From Aquisalimonas lutea (GTDB lineage: Bacteria > Pseudomonadota > Gammaproteobacteria > Nitrococcales > Aquisalimonadaceae), in assembly GCF_030409225.1 (NCBI RefSeq), contig NZ_JAUFPK010000004.1, positions 449,792 to 513,791 of the forward strand: DNA of 64,000 bases, written 5' to 3'. Position 1 is the stretch's first letter. Each line of letters begins with the position of its first letter. The position numbers were made by a program, and so were the translations under genes. The notes beneath the pieces were generated by a model. The model did no database searches. It saw only the letters and a list, made by a program, of their open reading frames with translations, and was not told the origin of the DNA. Positions 1-9,583 of the stretch are shown here, in pieces.

Positions 1-3000
1 ACACCCGGTCGACCACCGCGGCCAGGAGCTCATCGCGGAGCTCGTCGCTGCCGCCCAGCCCCTGGTACTGCAGCGCCATGCGCTGGAAGTCCGGGAGATG
101 ATCCCGCAGGTACGCCACGGTGTCGCGCAGCTGCAGGCGGACCAGGCGCCGGATGCCCGCGCGCGTTCGCTGCTCCGCGGCCTCCGGGGCATCCGTGACC
201 TCCAGGGCGACGCTGGCCCCCTCGTCGACGATGGCCGGATAGCCCCGGACGGTGATCCCGTGCTGGCGGAACTCCACGGTCTCCGGCAGCTCGCCGAAGT
301 CCCAGCGGGTGATGCCCCGGCGCTCCCAGGTACTCTCCCGGCGGCCGGCGCGGAAATCGGTGCTGGCGCGGTCGCCGAGGCGATCCTGCAGGGCGCGGAG
401 ATCGCGCCCGCGCTCCAGCAGCCCGCCTTCGGCGTCGTACACCTGGATGTTCATGCGCAGGTGATCCGGCAGGGTCACGGCGTCCCAGGTCTCCGGGGGC
501 ACATCCACCCCGGTCATGCGGTGGAGCTGCCGGCGCAGGGCGTCGATCAGCGAGCCCCGGCCCGGCGTCATGGCGGCCAGCGCTTCCCGGGCGAAATCCG
601 GCGCCGGCACGAAATGACGGCGCAACGCCTTGGGCAGCCCCCGGATCAGGGCCGTGACCTTCTCCTCCAGCAAGCCGGGCACAAGCCACTCCAGCGGCTC
701 CGGCGCGAGCTGGTTGAGTGCTGCCAGCGGCACCTGCAGGGATACCCCGTCGTCGGCATGCCCCGGCTCGAAGTGGTAGCTCAGCGGCAGCTGCAGCTCG
801 CCGACCTGCAGCGCCTCCGGGTACCGGGTGCCGGTGACCTCCTCGGCGCCGTGCTGCATCAGCGCCTCGCGGGTCATGTACAGCCGGCGCGGCTGCTTGT
901 CCTCGACCTTGCGGCGCCAGCGCTCGAAGCCGCGCAGGTCGTAGACATCCTCCGGCACGCGCTCGGCGTAGAAGGCATAGAGGCGGTCCGCGTCCACCAG
1001 GACGTCCCGGCGGCGGGACTTCTCCTCCAGCTCGCGGATGTCCGCGATGAGCGCCCGGTTGTGCTCGCGGAACCGCCCCTTGCTGTCCACCCGGTCCTCG
1101 ACGAGCCCCTGGCGCAGGAAGATCTCCCGCGCCTCCGCCGGATCGATGCGACCGTAGTCCACCTTGCGCCCGGTCACCAGCGGCAGGCCGTAGAGCGTCA
1201 CAGTCTCGTAGGCGCTTACCCGGCCCTTGCGCCGGTCCCAGTGCGGCTCGCTGTAGCTGCGCTGCACCAGGTGGCCGGCGACCCCCTCGACTTCCCGGGG
1301 ATCCACCGCCGCCACGGTGCGGGCGAACACGCGCGAGGTCTCCACGAGCTCCGCGGCCACGATCCACTTGGGACGGCGCTTCGCCAGGGCCGACCCCGGG
1401 AAGATGGTCAGCTTCAGGTCGCGCGCGCCCAGATACCCCGAATCGTCGCTGCGCATGGCCACGTTGCCCAGCAGCCCGGTGAGCAGGGCCCGGTGGAGCG
1501 GTGCGTAGTCGGCCGGCTCGGTATTGGCCCGGTAGCCCTGCCCCGTCACCAGCTCCTTGAGCTGCCGGTGGATATCGGCCCACTCGCGCATGCGCAGCGG
1601 GCTGAGGTAGTGGTCGCGGCACCAGCGGCGGAGCTTGTTGCTGGACAGGTGGCGGCGCTGGTGCTGGTAGTCCTGCCACAGGTTCACGAAGCCGAGGAAA
1701 TCGGAGCGCTCATCCTGCCATTGCCGGTGGGCCTGGTCCGCCGCCTGCTGGGCCTCCAGCGGGCGCTCGCGCGGGTCCTGGATGCTCAGGGCCGCGGCGA
1801 TGACCAGCAGCTCGCTGACCGCGCCCTGCTCGCCGGCGGCGAGCAGCATGCGGCCGATGGTGGGATCCACGGGCAGGCGGGCCAGCTGGCGCCCGAGAGC
1901 CGTCAGCCGGCGCCCGTCGTCCACGGCCCGGAGCTCGAACAGGCTGCGGTAGCCGTCATTGATGTAGCGCCGGTCCGGCGGCTCGACGAAGGGGAACGCC
2001 TCCACCCCCCCCAGGCCCAAGGCCTGCATCTGCAGGATCACCGCGGCCAGGTTGGTGCGGCGGATCTCCGGATCGGTGAACGCGGGCCGGTTTTGGTAGT
2101 CCTCTTCGCTGTAGAGACGAATGCAGACCCCGGGAGCGACGCGCCCGCAGCGCCCCGCCCGCTGGTCCGCCGAGGCCTGCGAGATGGGCTCGATGGGCAG
2201 GCGCTGGACCTTGCTGCGGAAGCTGTAGCGGCTCAGCCGCACGACCCCGGTATCCACCACGTAGCGGATGCCCGGCACGGTCACCGACGTCTCCGCGACG
2301 TTGGTCGCCAGCACGATGCGGCGGCCGCCGTGGGGCTGGAACACGCGCTGCTGCTCCGCCGCGCTCAGCCGCGCGAACAGGGGCAGGATCTCCGTGCCCG
2401 GGGGGTGCTGCTTGCGCAACGCCTCGGCCGTCTCGCGGATCTCCCGTTCCGTTGCCAGGAACACCAGGACATCGCCCGGCCCTTCGCGGGCGAGCTCGTC
2501 CACGGCGTCGACGATGGCGGTCTGCTGGTCCCGGTCCCGATCCCCCTCGTCGGCGGCGGCCAGGGGCCGGTAGCGGACCTCCACGGGATAGGTGCGCCCG
2601 GACACGTGCAGCACGGGCGCATCGTCGAAGTGCCGGGAGAAGCGCTCCGGGTCGATGGTGGCGGAGGTGATGATGACCTTGAGATCCGGCCGCCGGGGCA
2701 GGATGCGCTTGATGTAGCCCAGGAGGAAATCGATGTTGAGGCTGCGCTCGTGGGCCTCGTCGATAATGATGGTGTCGTAGGCCTCCAGGACGCCGTCGCC
2801 CTGGATCTCGGCGAGCAGCATGCCGTCGGTGACCAGCTTGATCCACGTGCGCTCGCTGACCCGGTCGGTGAAGCGGATCTTGTAGCCGACCCCCTCGCCC
2901 ACCGGCGTCTCCAGCTCCTCGGCGATCCGTCCGGCCAGCGTGCGCGCGGCCAGCCGACGGGGCTGGGTATGGGCGATCATGCCGTCGATGCCGCGCCCGA

Positions 3001-3364
3001 GCTCCAGGCAAATCTTGGGCAGCTGAGTGCTCTTGCCGGAGCCCGTCTCGCCGCACAGCACCACCACCTGGTGGTCGCGGATGGCGTCGCGGATCGCCTC
3101 CCGGTGTTCCACCACCGGCAGGTCGTCCGGGTACGCCGGCTCGGGGCGCTGCTGGATGCGGGCCTCGCGCCGGGCCACCGAGGCGTCCATGTCGGCGGCC
3201 AGCCGCTGCAGGCCGCGATCGTAGGGCTTGCCGGCACGGGCCCGTCGGCGCAGCCCCTGGAGCCGCTTGCGGAAGGCCGTGCGATCCGCTCCCAGACAGC
3301 TCGCCAGCCGCTGCTGCAGCTTTTCCAGATCGGTCTCGGAACGCTGGCCGGGCTGCGCGCTCAT
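1..3364 (-). CDS. hrpA: ATP-dependent RNA helicase HrpA (3' end beyond window)
   Basis: Cytoplasmic DEAH-box RNA helicase. The C terminus runs off the left edge: about 1,121 residues are visible of a usual length near 1,300. In order: a charged helical N-terminal region, Walker A GETGSGKST (about residues 105-113), DEAH box (202-205), SAT motif (about 234-236), second RecA-like domain, helicase-associated domain, and the long HrpA-specific C-terminal region. The start is the ATG at 3362-3364 (MSAQPGQRSE). The next gene on the same strand, the phosphoesterase, ends 28 bases upstream, so the two may be cotranscribed. A 1,151-codon open frame on the other strand is only its GC-rich shadow. Identity is secure from the DEAH variant and the overall order; the in vivo substrate cannot be told from sequence. 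Confidence 0.95.
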   Translation of the reverse strand, partial: MSAQPGQRSETDLEKLQQRLASCLGADRTAFRKRLQGLRRRARAGKPYDRGLQRLAADMDASVARREARIQQRPEPAYPDDLPVVEHREAIRDAIRDHQVVVLCGETGSGKSTQLPKICLELGRGIDGMIAHTQPRRLAARTLAGRIAEELETPVGEGVGYKIRFTDRVSERTWIKLVTDGMLLAEIQGDGVLEAYDTIIIDEAHERSLNIDFLLGYIKRILPRRPDLKVIITSATIDPERFSRHFDDAPVLHVSGRTYPVEVRYRPLAAADEGDRDRDQQTAIVDAVDELAREGPGDVLVFLATEREIRETAEALRKQHPPGTEILPLFARLSAAEQQRVFQPHGGRRIVLATNVAETSVTVPGIRYVVDTGVVRLSRYSFRSKVQRLPIEPISQASADQRAGRCGRVAPGVCIRLYSEEDYQNRPAFTDPEIRRTNLAAVILQMQALGLGGVEAFPFVEPPDRRYINDGYRSLFELRAVDDGRRLTALGRQLARLPVDPTIGRMLLAAGEQGAVSELLVIAAALSIQDPRERPLEAQQAADQAHRQWQDERSDFLGFVNLWQDYQHQRRHLSSNKLRRWCRDHYLSPLRMREWADIHRQLKELVTGQGYRANTEPADYAPLHRALLTGLLGNVAMRSDDSGYLGARDLKLTIFPGSALAKRRPKWIVAAELVETSRVFARTVAAVDPREVEGVAGHLVQRSYSEPHWDRRKGRVSAYETVTLYGLPLVTGRKVDYGRIDPAEAREIFLRQGLVEDRVDSKGRFREHNRALIADIRELEEKSRRRDVLVDADRLYAFYAERVPEDVYDLRGFERWRRKVEDKQPRRLYMTREALMQHGAEEVTGTRYPEALQVGELQLPLSYHFEPGHADDGVSLQVPLAALNQLAPEPLEWLVPGLLEEKVTALIRGLPKALRRHFVPAPDFAREALAAMTPGRGSLIDALRRQLHRMTGVDVPPETWDAVTLPDHLRMNIQVYDAEGGLLERGRDLRALQDRLGDRASTDFRAGRRESTWERRGITRWDFGELPETVEFRQHGITVRGYPAIVDEGASVALEVTDAPEAAEQRTRAGIRRLVRLQLRDTVAYLRDHLPDFQRMALQYQGLGGSDELRDELLAAVVDRV

Positions 3365-3392
3365 GGCCTCCCGTTACAGAAAGGTTCGTACG

Positions 3393-3965
3393 TCAGTTCG
3401 CCGTGCTGGCCCGCCTGCGCTGGCCGTCGCGGTTCGGGTACTTGCGCATGGGCAGCTGGACGGCCTCGAGCTGCCACTCGCTGTCCGTGCAGCGCAGCAG
3501 CAGGCAGGAAGGCCCGCCGTGGACGCGGGTCCGCCCGGCGGCGCCGGGGTTGAGCACCCACGGGACCTCGTCGCAGTCCATGGCAAGGCGGTGGCTGTGA
3601 CCGTACACCACCGCGCGCGCCTGGGGATAGGCCTGTCGCAGGTGCCGGTGGCGCTCCCGCAGCCCGCGATGGTCGTCGCCGTGCACCACGACCAGCGAGC
3701 CACCGGGCAGCGCCACCTCGGCGGTGGCGGGCAGGTTCTCCAGGAAATGCAGCTCCGAGTCCGCCCACTTGTCCGCCGTGTCGTTGTTGCCGCGAATGGC
3801 AATCACCGACTCCCGGGGATTGAGCGAGCAGAGAACGTCGGCGCCGCCGACGTCCCCGGCATGCACGGCGTAGTCGCATTCGGCGACGCGCTCGGAGATG
3901 CGCGGGTCCAGAAAGCCGTGGGTGTCCGCGAGAACCGCGACAAGTGTTGCCTGGTTATCGGTCAT
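3393..3965 (-). CDS. YfcE-type calcineurin-like metallophosphoesterase
   Basis: Predicted cytoplasmic dimetal phosphodiesterase or phosphatase of 190 residues, a typical length for the YfcE/MJ0936 family. The metal ligands are all present: D14-T-H16, GD at 37-38, GNND at 59-62, H95 and GHSH at 122-125. No signal peptide or membrane segment is seen. It lies between thrH (12 bases upstream) and hrpA on the same strand, which suggests one transcription unit. The family hydrolyses various phosphodiesters in vitro and the natural substrate is usually unknown, so no finer function is given. The C-terminal 15 residues are basic and low in complexity, unlike the compact catalytic core. Confidence 0.88.
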   Translation of the reverse strand: MTDNQATLVAVLADTHGFLDPRISERVAECDYAVHAGDVGGADVLCSLNPRESVIAIRGNNDTADKWADSELHFLENLPATAEVALPGGSLVVVHGDDHRGLRERHRHLRQAYPQARAVVYGHSHRLAMDCDEVPWVLNPGAAGRTRVHGGPSCLLLRCTDSEWQLEAVQLPMRKYPNRDGQRRRASTAN

Positions 3966-3977
3966 GAGGCGCTGCTG

Positions 3978-4580
3978 TCATTGCTGGGACGCCGCGGCCA
4001 GGGCGTCCCGAAGGCCGTTGTAGTCCCGGGTCACCCGGAACTGCGGAAATTCGTCGACGACGTTCTGGGGCGGTGCGAACAGGATCCCGGTATGGGCCTG
4101 CCCCAGCATGCCGGTGTCATTGTACGAATCCCCCGCCGCTGCCACCCGGAAATTCAGCTGCTGGAACGCGGCGACGGCGGCCCGCTTGTGATCCGGCAGC
4201 CGCAGATGGTAATTCGAGATGCGCCCGCTCGCATCCGTCTCCAGCCGGTGACAGAACAGCGTCGGCCAGCCGAGCTGGCGCATCAGCGGCCGCGCGAACT
4301 CGTAGAAGGTATCCGAGAGGATCACCAGCTGGTACCGCGCGCGAATCCAGTCCACGAACTCCCGCGCCCCGGCGAAGGGTGCCACCTCGTCGATGACCGC
4401 CTGCAGGTGCGCCATGCCCAGGCCGTTGTCGTCGAGGATGCGCAGTCGCTGGCGCATGAGCTCGTCGTAGTCGGGTACATCCCGGGTGGTGGCGCGCAGC
4501 GCGTCGATTCCCGTGCGCTCCGCCAGGCCGACCCATATCTCCGGCACCAGCACGCCTTCCAGATCAAGGCAGACAATCAT
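3978..4580 (-). CDS. thrH: ThrH, phosphoserine phosphatase / homoserine phosphotransferase
   Basis: HAD-superfamily enzyme that in Pseudomonas dephosphorylates phosphoserine and can move the phosphate to homoserine, linking serine and threonine synthesis. The 200 residues start CLDLEGVLVPEIW, nearly the Pseudomonas ThrH N terminus. HAD motifs: nucleophile D6 and acid/base E8, serine of ILSDTF (S89), and GDSYND at 150-155. The open frame extends to 4754, but the ATG at 4578-4580 is chosen: it places the catalytic Asp at the family position, and GTGGAGAA upstream can serve as ribosome site; the added 58 residues resemble no domain. A GTG directly before the ATG is an alternative start. The gene is followed by the phosphoesterase and hrpA. 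Confidence 0.93.
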   Translation of the reverse strand: MIVCLDLEGVLVPEIWVGLAERTGIDALRATTRDVPDYDELMRQRLRILDDNGLGMAHLQAVIDEVAPFAGAREFVDWIRARYQLVILSDTFYEFARPLMRQLGWPTLFCHRLETDASGRISNYHLRLPDHKRAAVAAFQQLNFRVAAAGDSYNDTGMLGQAHTGILFAPPQNVVDEFPQFRVTRDYNGLRDALAAASQQ

Positions 4581-4698
4581 CACGCTGACGGGTTCTCCAC
4601 GACGCTCCGTGTACAGGCCATCACCGGCCCGGCCCGGAAAACGCGCACACAGTATTCGTTTTTCCCCCCACCTGCAACACGGTGTCACCGCTCCAGCG

Positions 4699-5661
4699 CT
4701 ACCTGCTGAGAGGCTGCTCCTGCTCGTCCCGCTCGGAGCCCGGCTCCGGCTCATTCCCGCGGTTGGTCACCCCGTGCGGCACGTGTCCCGTGGCCACCTG
4801 CTCGCTGGCGATCTCGCAGTGCCCCTCCTGGTCGTCGAAGAAGATGTCCGCGCCGAAGGCGGCCAGAAACTCCGCCTTGGCCAGGCCGCCCAGGAACAGC
4901 GCCTCGTCGATGCGGATATCCCAGTGCCGCAGCGTGCGGATCACCCGTTCATGGGCGGGCGCGCTGCGGGCGGTGACCAGCGCCGTGCGGATCGGCGCCT
5001 GGCCGGCGGTCTCGCCGCCGCGGCGCTGCAGCTGGTGCAGCGCGGCCAGGAAGGACTTGAACGGCCCGCCGGGCAGCGGCGAGTGCGCCTGGGCGCGTTC
5101 GCTGGCCGAGAACGCTTCCAGCCCCGACTCCTGGAAGACCCGCTCGGCGCTGTCACCGAACAGCACGGCATCGCCGTCGAAAGCGATCCGGACCTCGCCG
5201 TCGTCGTCGCCGCCCGCCTCCCGCCCGGCGGACGGCAGGATGGTCGCCGCGGCGTAGCCCTGGTTCAGGGCCTGGGCGACGTCGTCGGCGTCCGCCGACA
5301 GGAACAGGTGCGCACCGAAGGCGGGAATGTATCGCCAGGGCCGCTCGCCATTGGTGAAGGCGGCGCGGGTGATGTTCAGGCCGTAGTGCTCCACCGAATT
5401 GAACACGCGCAGCCCGGTATCGGCGCTGTTGCGCGACAGCAGGATGATCTCCACTCCGGCGTCGATGCCCTCCAGGCGCAGCAGCTTGCGTACTAGCGTG
5501 AAGGCCACGCCCGGCGCCAGGATCTCGTCCTCGTGCGCGCGCTGGTAGGCGCAGTAGGCATCCACGCCCTGCTCCATGAACACGCGATGGCTGTCGGTCA
5601 TGTCGAACAGCGCGCGGGACGAGATGGCGATGACCAGCTTGCCTTCGAAGGACACGGGCAT
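4699..5661 (-). CDS. Cytosolic 5'-nucleotidase (NT5C1-like family)
   Basis: A 320-residue protein of the bacterial 5'-nucleotidase family related to eukaryotic cytosolic 5'-nucleotidase I (Pfam 5-nucleotidase, PF06189), which removes the phosphate from nucleoside monophosphates. Recognisable stretches are the N-terminal LVIAISSRALFDM, IILLSRNSADTGLRVF (about 90-105), AFDGDAVLFGDSAE (about 160-173) and the C-terminal LGGLAKAEFLAAFGADIFFDD. The tail after about residue 290 is acidic and likely disordered. No signal peptide, so cytoplasmic. thrH starts 118 bases downstream on the same strand; the upstream region is shared with the divergent GGDEF-EAL gene. Substrate preference (AMP, dNMPs) cannot be read from sequence. 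Confidence 0.85.
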   Translation of the reverse strand: MPVSFEGKLVIAISSRALFDMTDSHRVFMEQGVDAYCAYQRAHEDEILAPGVAFTLVRKLLRLEGIDAGVEIILLSRNSADTGLRVFNSVEHYGLNITRAAFTNGERPWRYIPAFGAHLFLSADADDVAQALNQGYAAATILPSAGREAGGDDDGEVRIAFDGDAVLFGDSAERVFQESGLEAFSASERAQAHSPLPGGPFKSFLAALHQLQRRGGETAGQAPIRTALVTARSAPAHERVIRTLRHWDIRIDEALFLGGLAKAEFLAAFGADIFFDDQEGHCEIASEQVATGHVPHGVTNRGNEPEPGSERDEQEQPLSR

Positions 5662-5913
5662 GGACCACTCCGGAATTTTCTCCAGCGCTCACAATAGGCA
5701 TGCTGTCGCGCAGAACCAACAAGCACCGCGGAAACGTGCACACCAGGCGGCATATTGTCCCGTATTCGGGATGACGGCGACACCACGGCAGAACGGCGGT
5801 TGGGCAGACCTCGGCGGACCCGCCCTCTCAACCCTTCGTTGTGCGTACCGATAACGCTCCTGTGGCAGGCTGTTATTGGACCGAGGCTTACGGAACGGAG
5901 AGCAAGCGCACAG

Positions 5914-7824
5914 ATGACCAAGGCACGCACCGAGGACTCCCCGCACGCATTCCCCGAAAGCGACCCCTTGGTCGACCGCTTTCTCGCCATCGGCGGCATC
6001 ATCGCCATCTCCGCGGCCCTGCTGCACGGGGTCGCCACCGCCTTCGGCCCGCCCGGTGCGTCCGACACCGTGTTCCTGTTCCTGGACGTGGTCGCGGCCG
6101 TGGTGCTGGGCGCGTGCTTCGGGTTACGCGACCGCCTGTCCACCACCGCCAAGGTGCTGGCCATCGCCTTCGTCGTCGGCGGCCTGGCCGTTCTCTCGCT
6201 GACGCGCAGCGGCTTTCTGGGCTCGGGGATCCTGCTGCTGTGCACGCTGATCGTCATCTGCGTCGCCACGCTGCGGCCGAAACGGAGCATGCTGGTGGCC
6301 GGGCTCTGGGTGATCGTGCCGCCGCTGCTGTCGATCCCCGTCTGGCAAGGCTGGCTGCAATTCGATCATGCGCTCATCGAGCGGCAGAACACCCCGGTCG
6401 GCTGGCTGTTCGCCGGTCTCCTGCTGCTGTTCTTCACGCTGGTTTCCTGGACGGTGATCAACCGCTTGCGCTCCCGCCTGGTCCGGGAGATCCATTCACT
6501 GGAAGCCTCGCATTCCGAGCTCAACGAAGCCAACCGCGAGCTGGAGGCGAGCCGCGATCACGTCGCCGCCCTGGCCTACTTCGATTCGCTCACGGGACTG
6601 CCCAACCGCAGCCACCTGGAGGAACACGTCGCCTACCGGCTGCAAGCCGGCGTCAGGACGGCGCACCTGGTGCTGCTGGATATCCGGGGCTTTCGCATCG
6701 TCAATGCGCTGTTCGGCAGCGATCACGGCGACGAGATCCTCCGCGACGTCGCCGAGGCCCTGCGGAACAACCTCACGCAGTGGCGTTTCGCGGCACGCAC
6801 CGGGGGCGACGAGTTCGCCGTCTGGATCGAGGACCTGGAGGCCCGGGAATTGCCGGATCGCTTCGACCAGGCCTTCCGGCAGGCCATGGCCGAGCTCCCG
6901 GTGGACCGCGTCGGCCACCGGGTCGAGTACTCCACGGCCGCCACCACGTATCCCGGCGACGCCGGGAGCTTCGAGGAGTGCCTCAAGAAGGCGGGTATCG
7001 CCCTGCGGCGGGCGAAGAACGAGCAGGCCGATTCGCTGTACTACTTCGATCCGGCCATGATGCAGCAGGTGGAAGCCTCCCTGCGCATGCGCAAGCTGCT
7101 GGAGGAGGCCATCGACCAGCGCGATTTCCGCATGGCCTACCAGCCCAAGGTCAACCTGCGCACCGGCGAGGTCGTGGGCGTCGAGGCGCTTGCGCGCTGG
7201 TCGCCGTCCACTCTGGGCCCCGTCTCCCCTGCCGAGTTCATTCCCGAGATCACCGAATCGAAGCTCATGATCCCGTTCGGCAAGCTCATCCTGGAGACGG
7301 TGCTCGCCGAGATCCCCGACGTGCAGCGACAGTTCGGCGAGCACGTATCCGTCGCCGTGAACATCTCGCCGCTGTACTTCTTCTCCCGGGGTTTCTCCCA
7401 GACCGTGATCGGCCTGGCCCGGGACGCGGGCGTGGATCCGTCCGTGCTCACGCTGGAGATCACCGAGGACGTGCTCCTGGACAACATCAGCCTGACCCGG
7501 GAGCTGATCCAGGAGCTGAATGACCACGGCATCCGCATCTCCCTGGATGATTTCGGCAAGGGCTATTCATCGCTGCACTATCTGAGCTATCTCCGGCTTG
7601 ACGAACTCAAACTCGATAGCATCTTCGTGGATACCATCTGCGATGATGAGCGCAACTTCGCCCTGGTGCAGTGCGCGTGCTCCATGGCGGAAGTCTTCGG
7701 CTTCGACGTGGTGGCCGAGGGCGTGGAAACCCGCGCACAGGCGGAGCGCTTGCAGCAGACGGCCTGCGGCTATGCCCAGGGCTATCTCTACGGCCGGCCC
7801 ACGAGCGTGAGAAGCCTCCACTGA
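5914..7824 (+). CDS. Membrane-anchored GGDEF-EAL protein (cyclic-di-GMP turnover)
   Basis: Inner-membrane signalling protein of 636 residues. Residues 22-185 hold about six hydrophobic segments with almost no periplasmic loops, a MASE-like sensor with no named ligand. A short coiled coil (about 186-215) leads to a diguanylate cyclase domain with GGDEF intact (297-301) and to an EAL phosphodiesterase domain with E424-A-L, N483, E515, D545-D546, K566 and E602 in place. No RxxD inhibitory site precedes GGDEF. Both active sites look complete, so the net direction of turnover cannot be predicted. The frame is open to a TTG at 5755; the ATG at 5914 is chosen for its GGAACGGAG ribosome site and because it gives a short N terminus before the first membrane helix. 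Confidence 0.92.
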   Translation: MTKARTEDSPHAFPESDPLVDRFLAIGGIIAISAALLHGVATAFGPPGASDTVFLFLDVVAAVVLGACFGLRDRLSTTAKVLAIAFVVGGLAVLSLTRSGFLGSGILLLCTLIVICVATLRPKRSMLVAGLWVIVPPLLSIPVWQGWLQFDHALIERQNTPVGWLFAGLLLLFFTLVSWTVINRLRSRLVREIHSLEASHSELNEANRELEASRDHVAALAYFDSLTGLPNRSHLEEHVAYRLQAGVRTAHLVLLDIRGFRIVNALFGSDHGDEILRDVAEALRNNLTQWRFAARTGGDEFAVWIEDLEARELPDRFDQAFRQAMAELPVDRVGHRVEYSTAATTYPGDAGSFEECLKKAGIALRRAKNEQADSLYYFDPAMMQQVEASLRMRKLLEEAIDQRDFRMAYQPKVNLRTGEVVGVEALARWSPSTLGPVSPAEFIPEITESKLMIPFGKLILETVLAEIPDVQRQFGEHVSVAVNISPLYFFSRGFSQTVIGLARDAGVDPSVLTLEITEDVLLDNISLTRELIQELNDHGIRISLDDFGKGYSSLHYLSYLRLDELKLDSIFVDTICDDERNFALVQCACSMAEVFGFDVVAEGVETRAQAERLQQTACGYAQGYLYGRPTSVRSLH

Positions 7825-7882
7825 GCGGGAGCCCGGGCCGCATTGCGAGACACCCACAGGGGATTATCCCCGGGAGGCGATC

Positions 7883-9562
7883 ATGGCGACCGAGCCAACC
7901 CATACGGTGCCCGAATCCACCGGCTGGACGACCCATACGGTGGTAAACCAGCCGACCCCGTTCGAGGGTCGCAACCTGTATCTCACCGACCAGGTCCTGC
8001 GCGAGGCGGTTCAGCGCGAGGGCGGCAGCTGGGGAGAAGATCGCCTTGCGGCCTACGGTGATCGCGCCGGCGGCGAGCTCTGGGAAGCGGGCTTCGATGC
8101 CAACCGCAACCCGCCGGAGCTGCGCAGCCACGATCGCTACGGCCATCGCATCGACCAGGTCCGGTTCCACCCCGCGTATCACCAGCTCATGGAGGCCGCC
8201 CTCGGCGCCGAGATCCACGCCCTGTCGTGGCGTCAGCCCGGCCCCGGCAGCCAGGTGGTGCGCAGTGCGCTGATGTACCTGCACAACCAGGCGGAATCCG
8301 GGACCATGTGCCCGGTCACCATGACCCACGCGGGCATCCCCGCCCTGCGCCATCAGCCGGAGCTCGCCCGGATCTGGGAACCGCGCATCCTGAGCAACCG
8401 GTACGACGGGCGCTTCCTGCCGCCGGAGCAGAAGACCGGCGTCACCCTGGGCATGGGCATGACCGAGAAGCAGGGAGGCTCCGACGTTCGCGCCAACACC
8501 ACCAGCGCGCTGGCGCTCGGGGCCGAGGGCCCGGGCCGCGACTACGAGCTCGTCGGCCACAAGTGGTTCTTCTCCGCGCCCATGTCCGACGCCTTTCTCG
8601 TGCTCGCCCAGTCCCGGGGCGGGCTGAGCTGCTTCCTGCTGCCCCGGTGGCGGCCCGACGGCACGGTCAATGCCATCCGCATCCAGCGCCTCAAGGATAA
8701 GCTGGGCAACCGCTCCAACGCCTCCAGCGAGGTGGAGTTCGAGAACGCCTACGCGGTCATGGTCGGCGAGGAAGGCCGCGGCGTGCCCACCATCATCGAC
8801 ATGGTCGCCCAGACCCGGCTGGACTGCATGATCGGCTCCACCAGCCTCATGCGCCACGGCCTTGCCCATGCCGTGCACCATTGCGCCGGGCGCTCCGCCT
8901 TCGGCGGGCTGCTCCTGGAGCAGCCGCTGATGCGCAACGTGCTGGCCGACCTGGCGCTGGAGGTCGAGGGCGCCGTCGCCCTGACGTTCCGGGTGGCCTC
9001 GGCCCTGGACCGGGCACCGGACGACCCCCGGGAGCGGGCCTTCGCCCGGATTGCCACGGCGCTCGGCAAGTACTGGATCTGCAAGCGGGCCGCCGGCCAC
9101 ATCACCGAGTCCCAGGAGTGCCTCGGCGGCGCGGGCTACGTGGAGGAGCACGTGCTGCCGCGGCTTTACCGGGAGGCTCCGGTCAACGCCATCTGGGAGG
9201 GCTCCGGCAACGTCCAGTGCCTGGATGTCCTGCGCGCCATGCAGAAGAGCCCCGAGACGGTGGATGCCGTGTTCGCGGAGCTGGAGCGCAGCCGCGGCGC
9301 CAACCGCCACCTGGATGCGGCGGTGGAGCGGATCCGCCGGCGCCTGGACGGCGACGCCGAGCTGCCCCTGGAGGCCCGCCTGCTGGTGGAGGACCTGACC
9401 CTGGCGCTGCAGGGCGGCCTGCTGGTGCGCGGCGGCAGCGACGCCGTGGCCGACGCCTTCTGCACCGCACGGCTCGGCCCGGAACGGACTCTCCTGTACG
9501 GCGGGCTCTCGGCCGCCGCCGACGTGGACACCCTGGTGAACCGGGCCATGCCGGAGGCGTGA
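7883..9562 (+). CDS. aidB: AidB-family acyl-CoA dehydrogenase
   Basis: FAD-dependent flavoprotein of the acyl-CoA dehydrogenase superfamily, AidB branch (E. coli AidB is about 540 residues; this is 559). Typical features: N-terminal region GRNLYLTDQVLREAV, the MTEKQGGSDVRANTT substrate/FAD loop (around residue 193), RLKDKLGNRSNASSEVEF, and ECLGGAGYVEEHVLPRLYREAPVNAIWEGSGNV near residue 415, which holds the usual FAD-dehydrogenase C-terminal signature. In E. coli AidB belongs to the Ada alkylation response and binds DNA; no ada gene is nearby, so regulation here is unknown. GGAGGCGATC precedes the ATG. It converges with the Ntn hydrolase gene. Confidence 0.92.
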   Translation: MATEPTHTVPESTGWTTHTVVNQPTPFEGRNLYLTDQVLREAVQREGGSWGEDRLAAYGDRAGGELWEAGFDANRNPPELRSHDRYGHRIDQVRFHPAYHQLMEAALGAEIHALSWRQPGPGSQVVRSALMYLHNQAESGTMCPVTMTHAGIPALRHQPELARIWEPRILSNRYDGRFLPPEQKTGVTLGMGMTEKQGGSDVRANTTSALALGAEGPGRDYELVGHKWFFSAPMSDAFLVLAQSRGGLSCFLLPRWRPDGTVNAIRIQRLKDKLGNRSNASSEVEFENAYAVMVGEEGRGVPTIIDMVAQTRLDCMIGSTSLMRHGLAHAVHHCAGRSAFGGLLLEQPLMRNVLADLALEVEGAVALTFRVASALDRAPDDPRERAFARIATALGKYWICKRAAGHITESQECLGGAGYVEEHVLPRLYREAPVNAIWEGSGNVQCLDVLRAMQKSPETVDAVFAELERSRGANRHLDAAVERIRRRLDGDAELPLEARLLVEDLTLALQGGLLVRGGSDAVADAFCTARLGPERTLLYGGLSAAADVDTLVNRAMPEA

Positions 9563-9583
9563 TCCGGCTGCCAGCGGCCCCGG

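Noticed and set aside
98-3553. 1,151-codon open frame on plus
   Set aside because: Antisense to hrpA, whose helicase motifs are unmistakable; proline/arginine-rich composition with no family resemblance.
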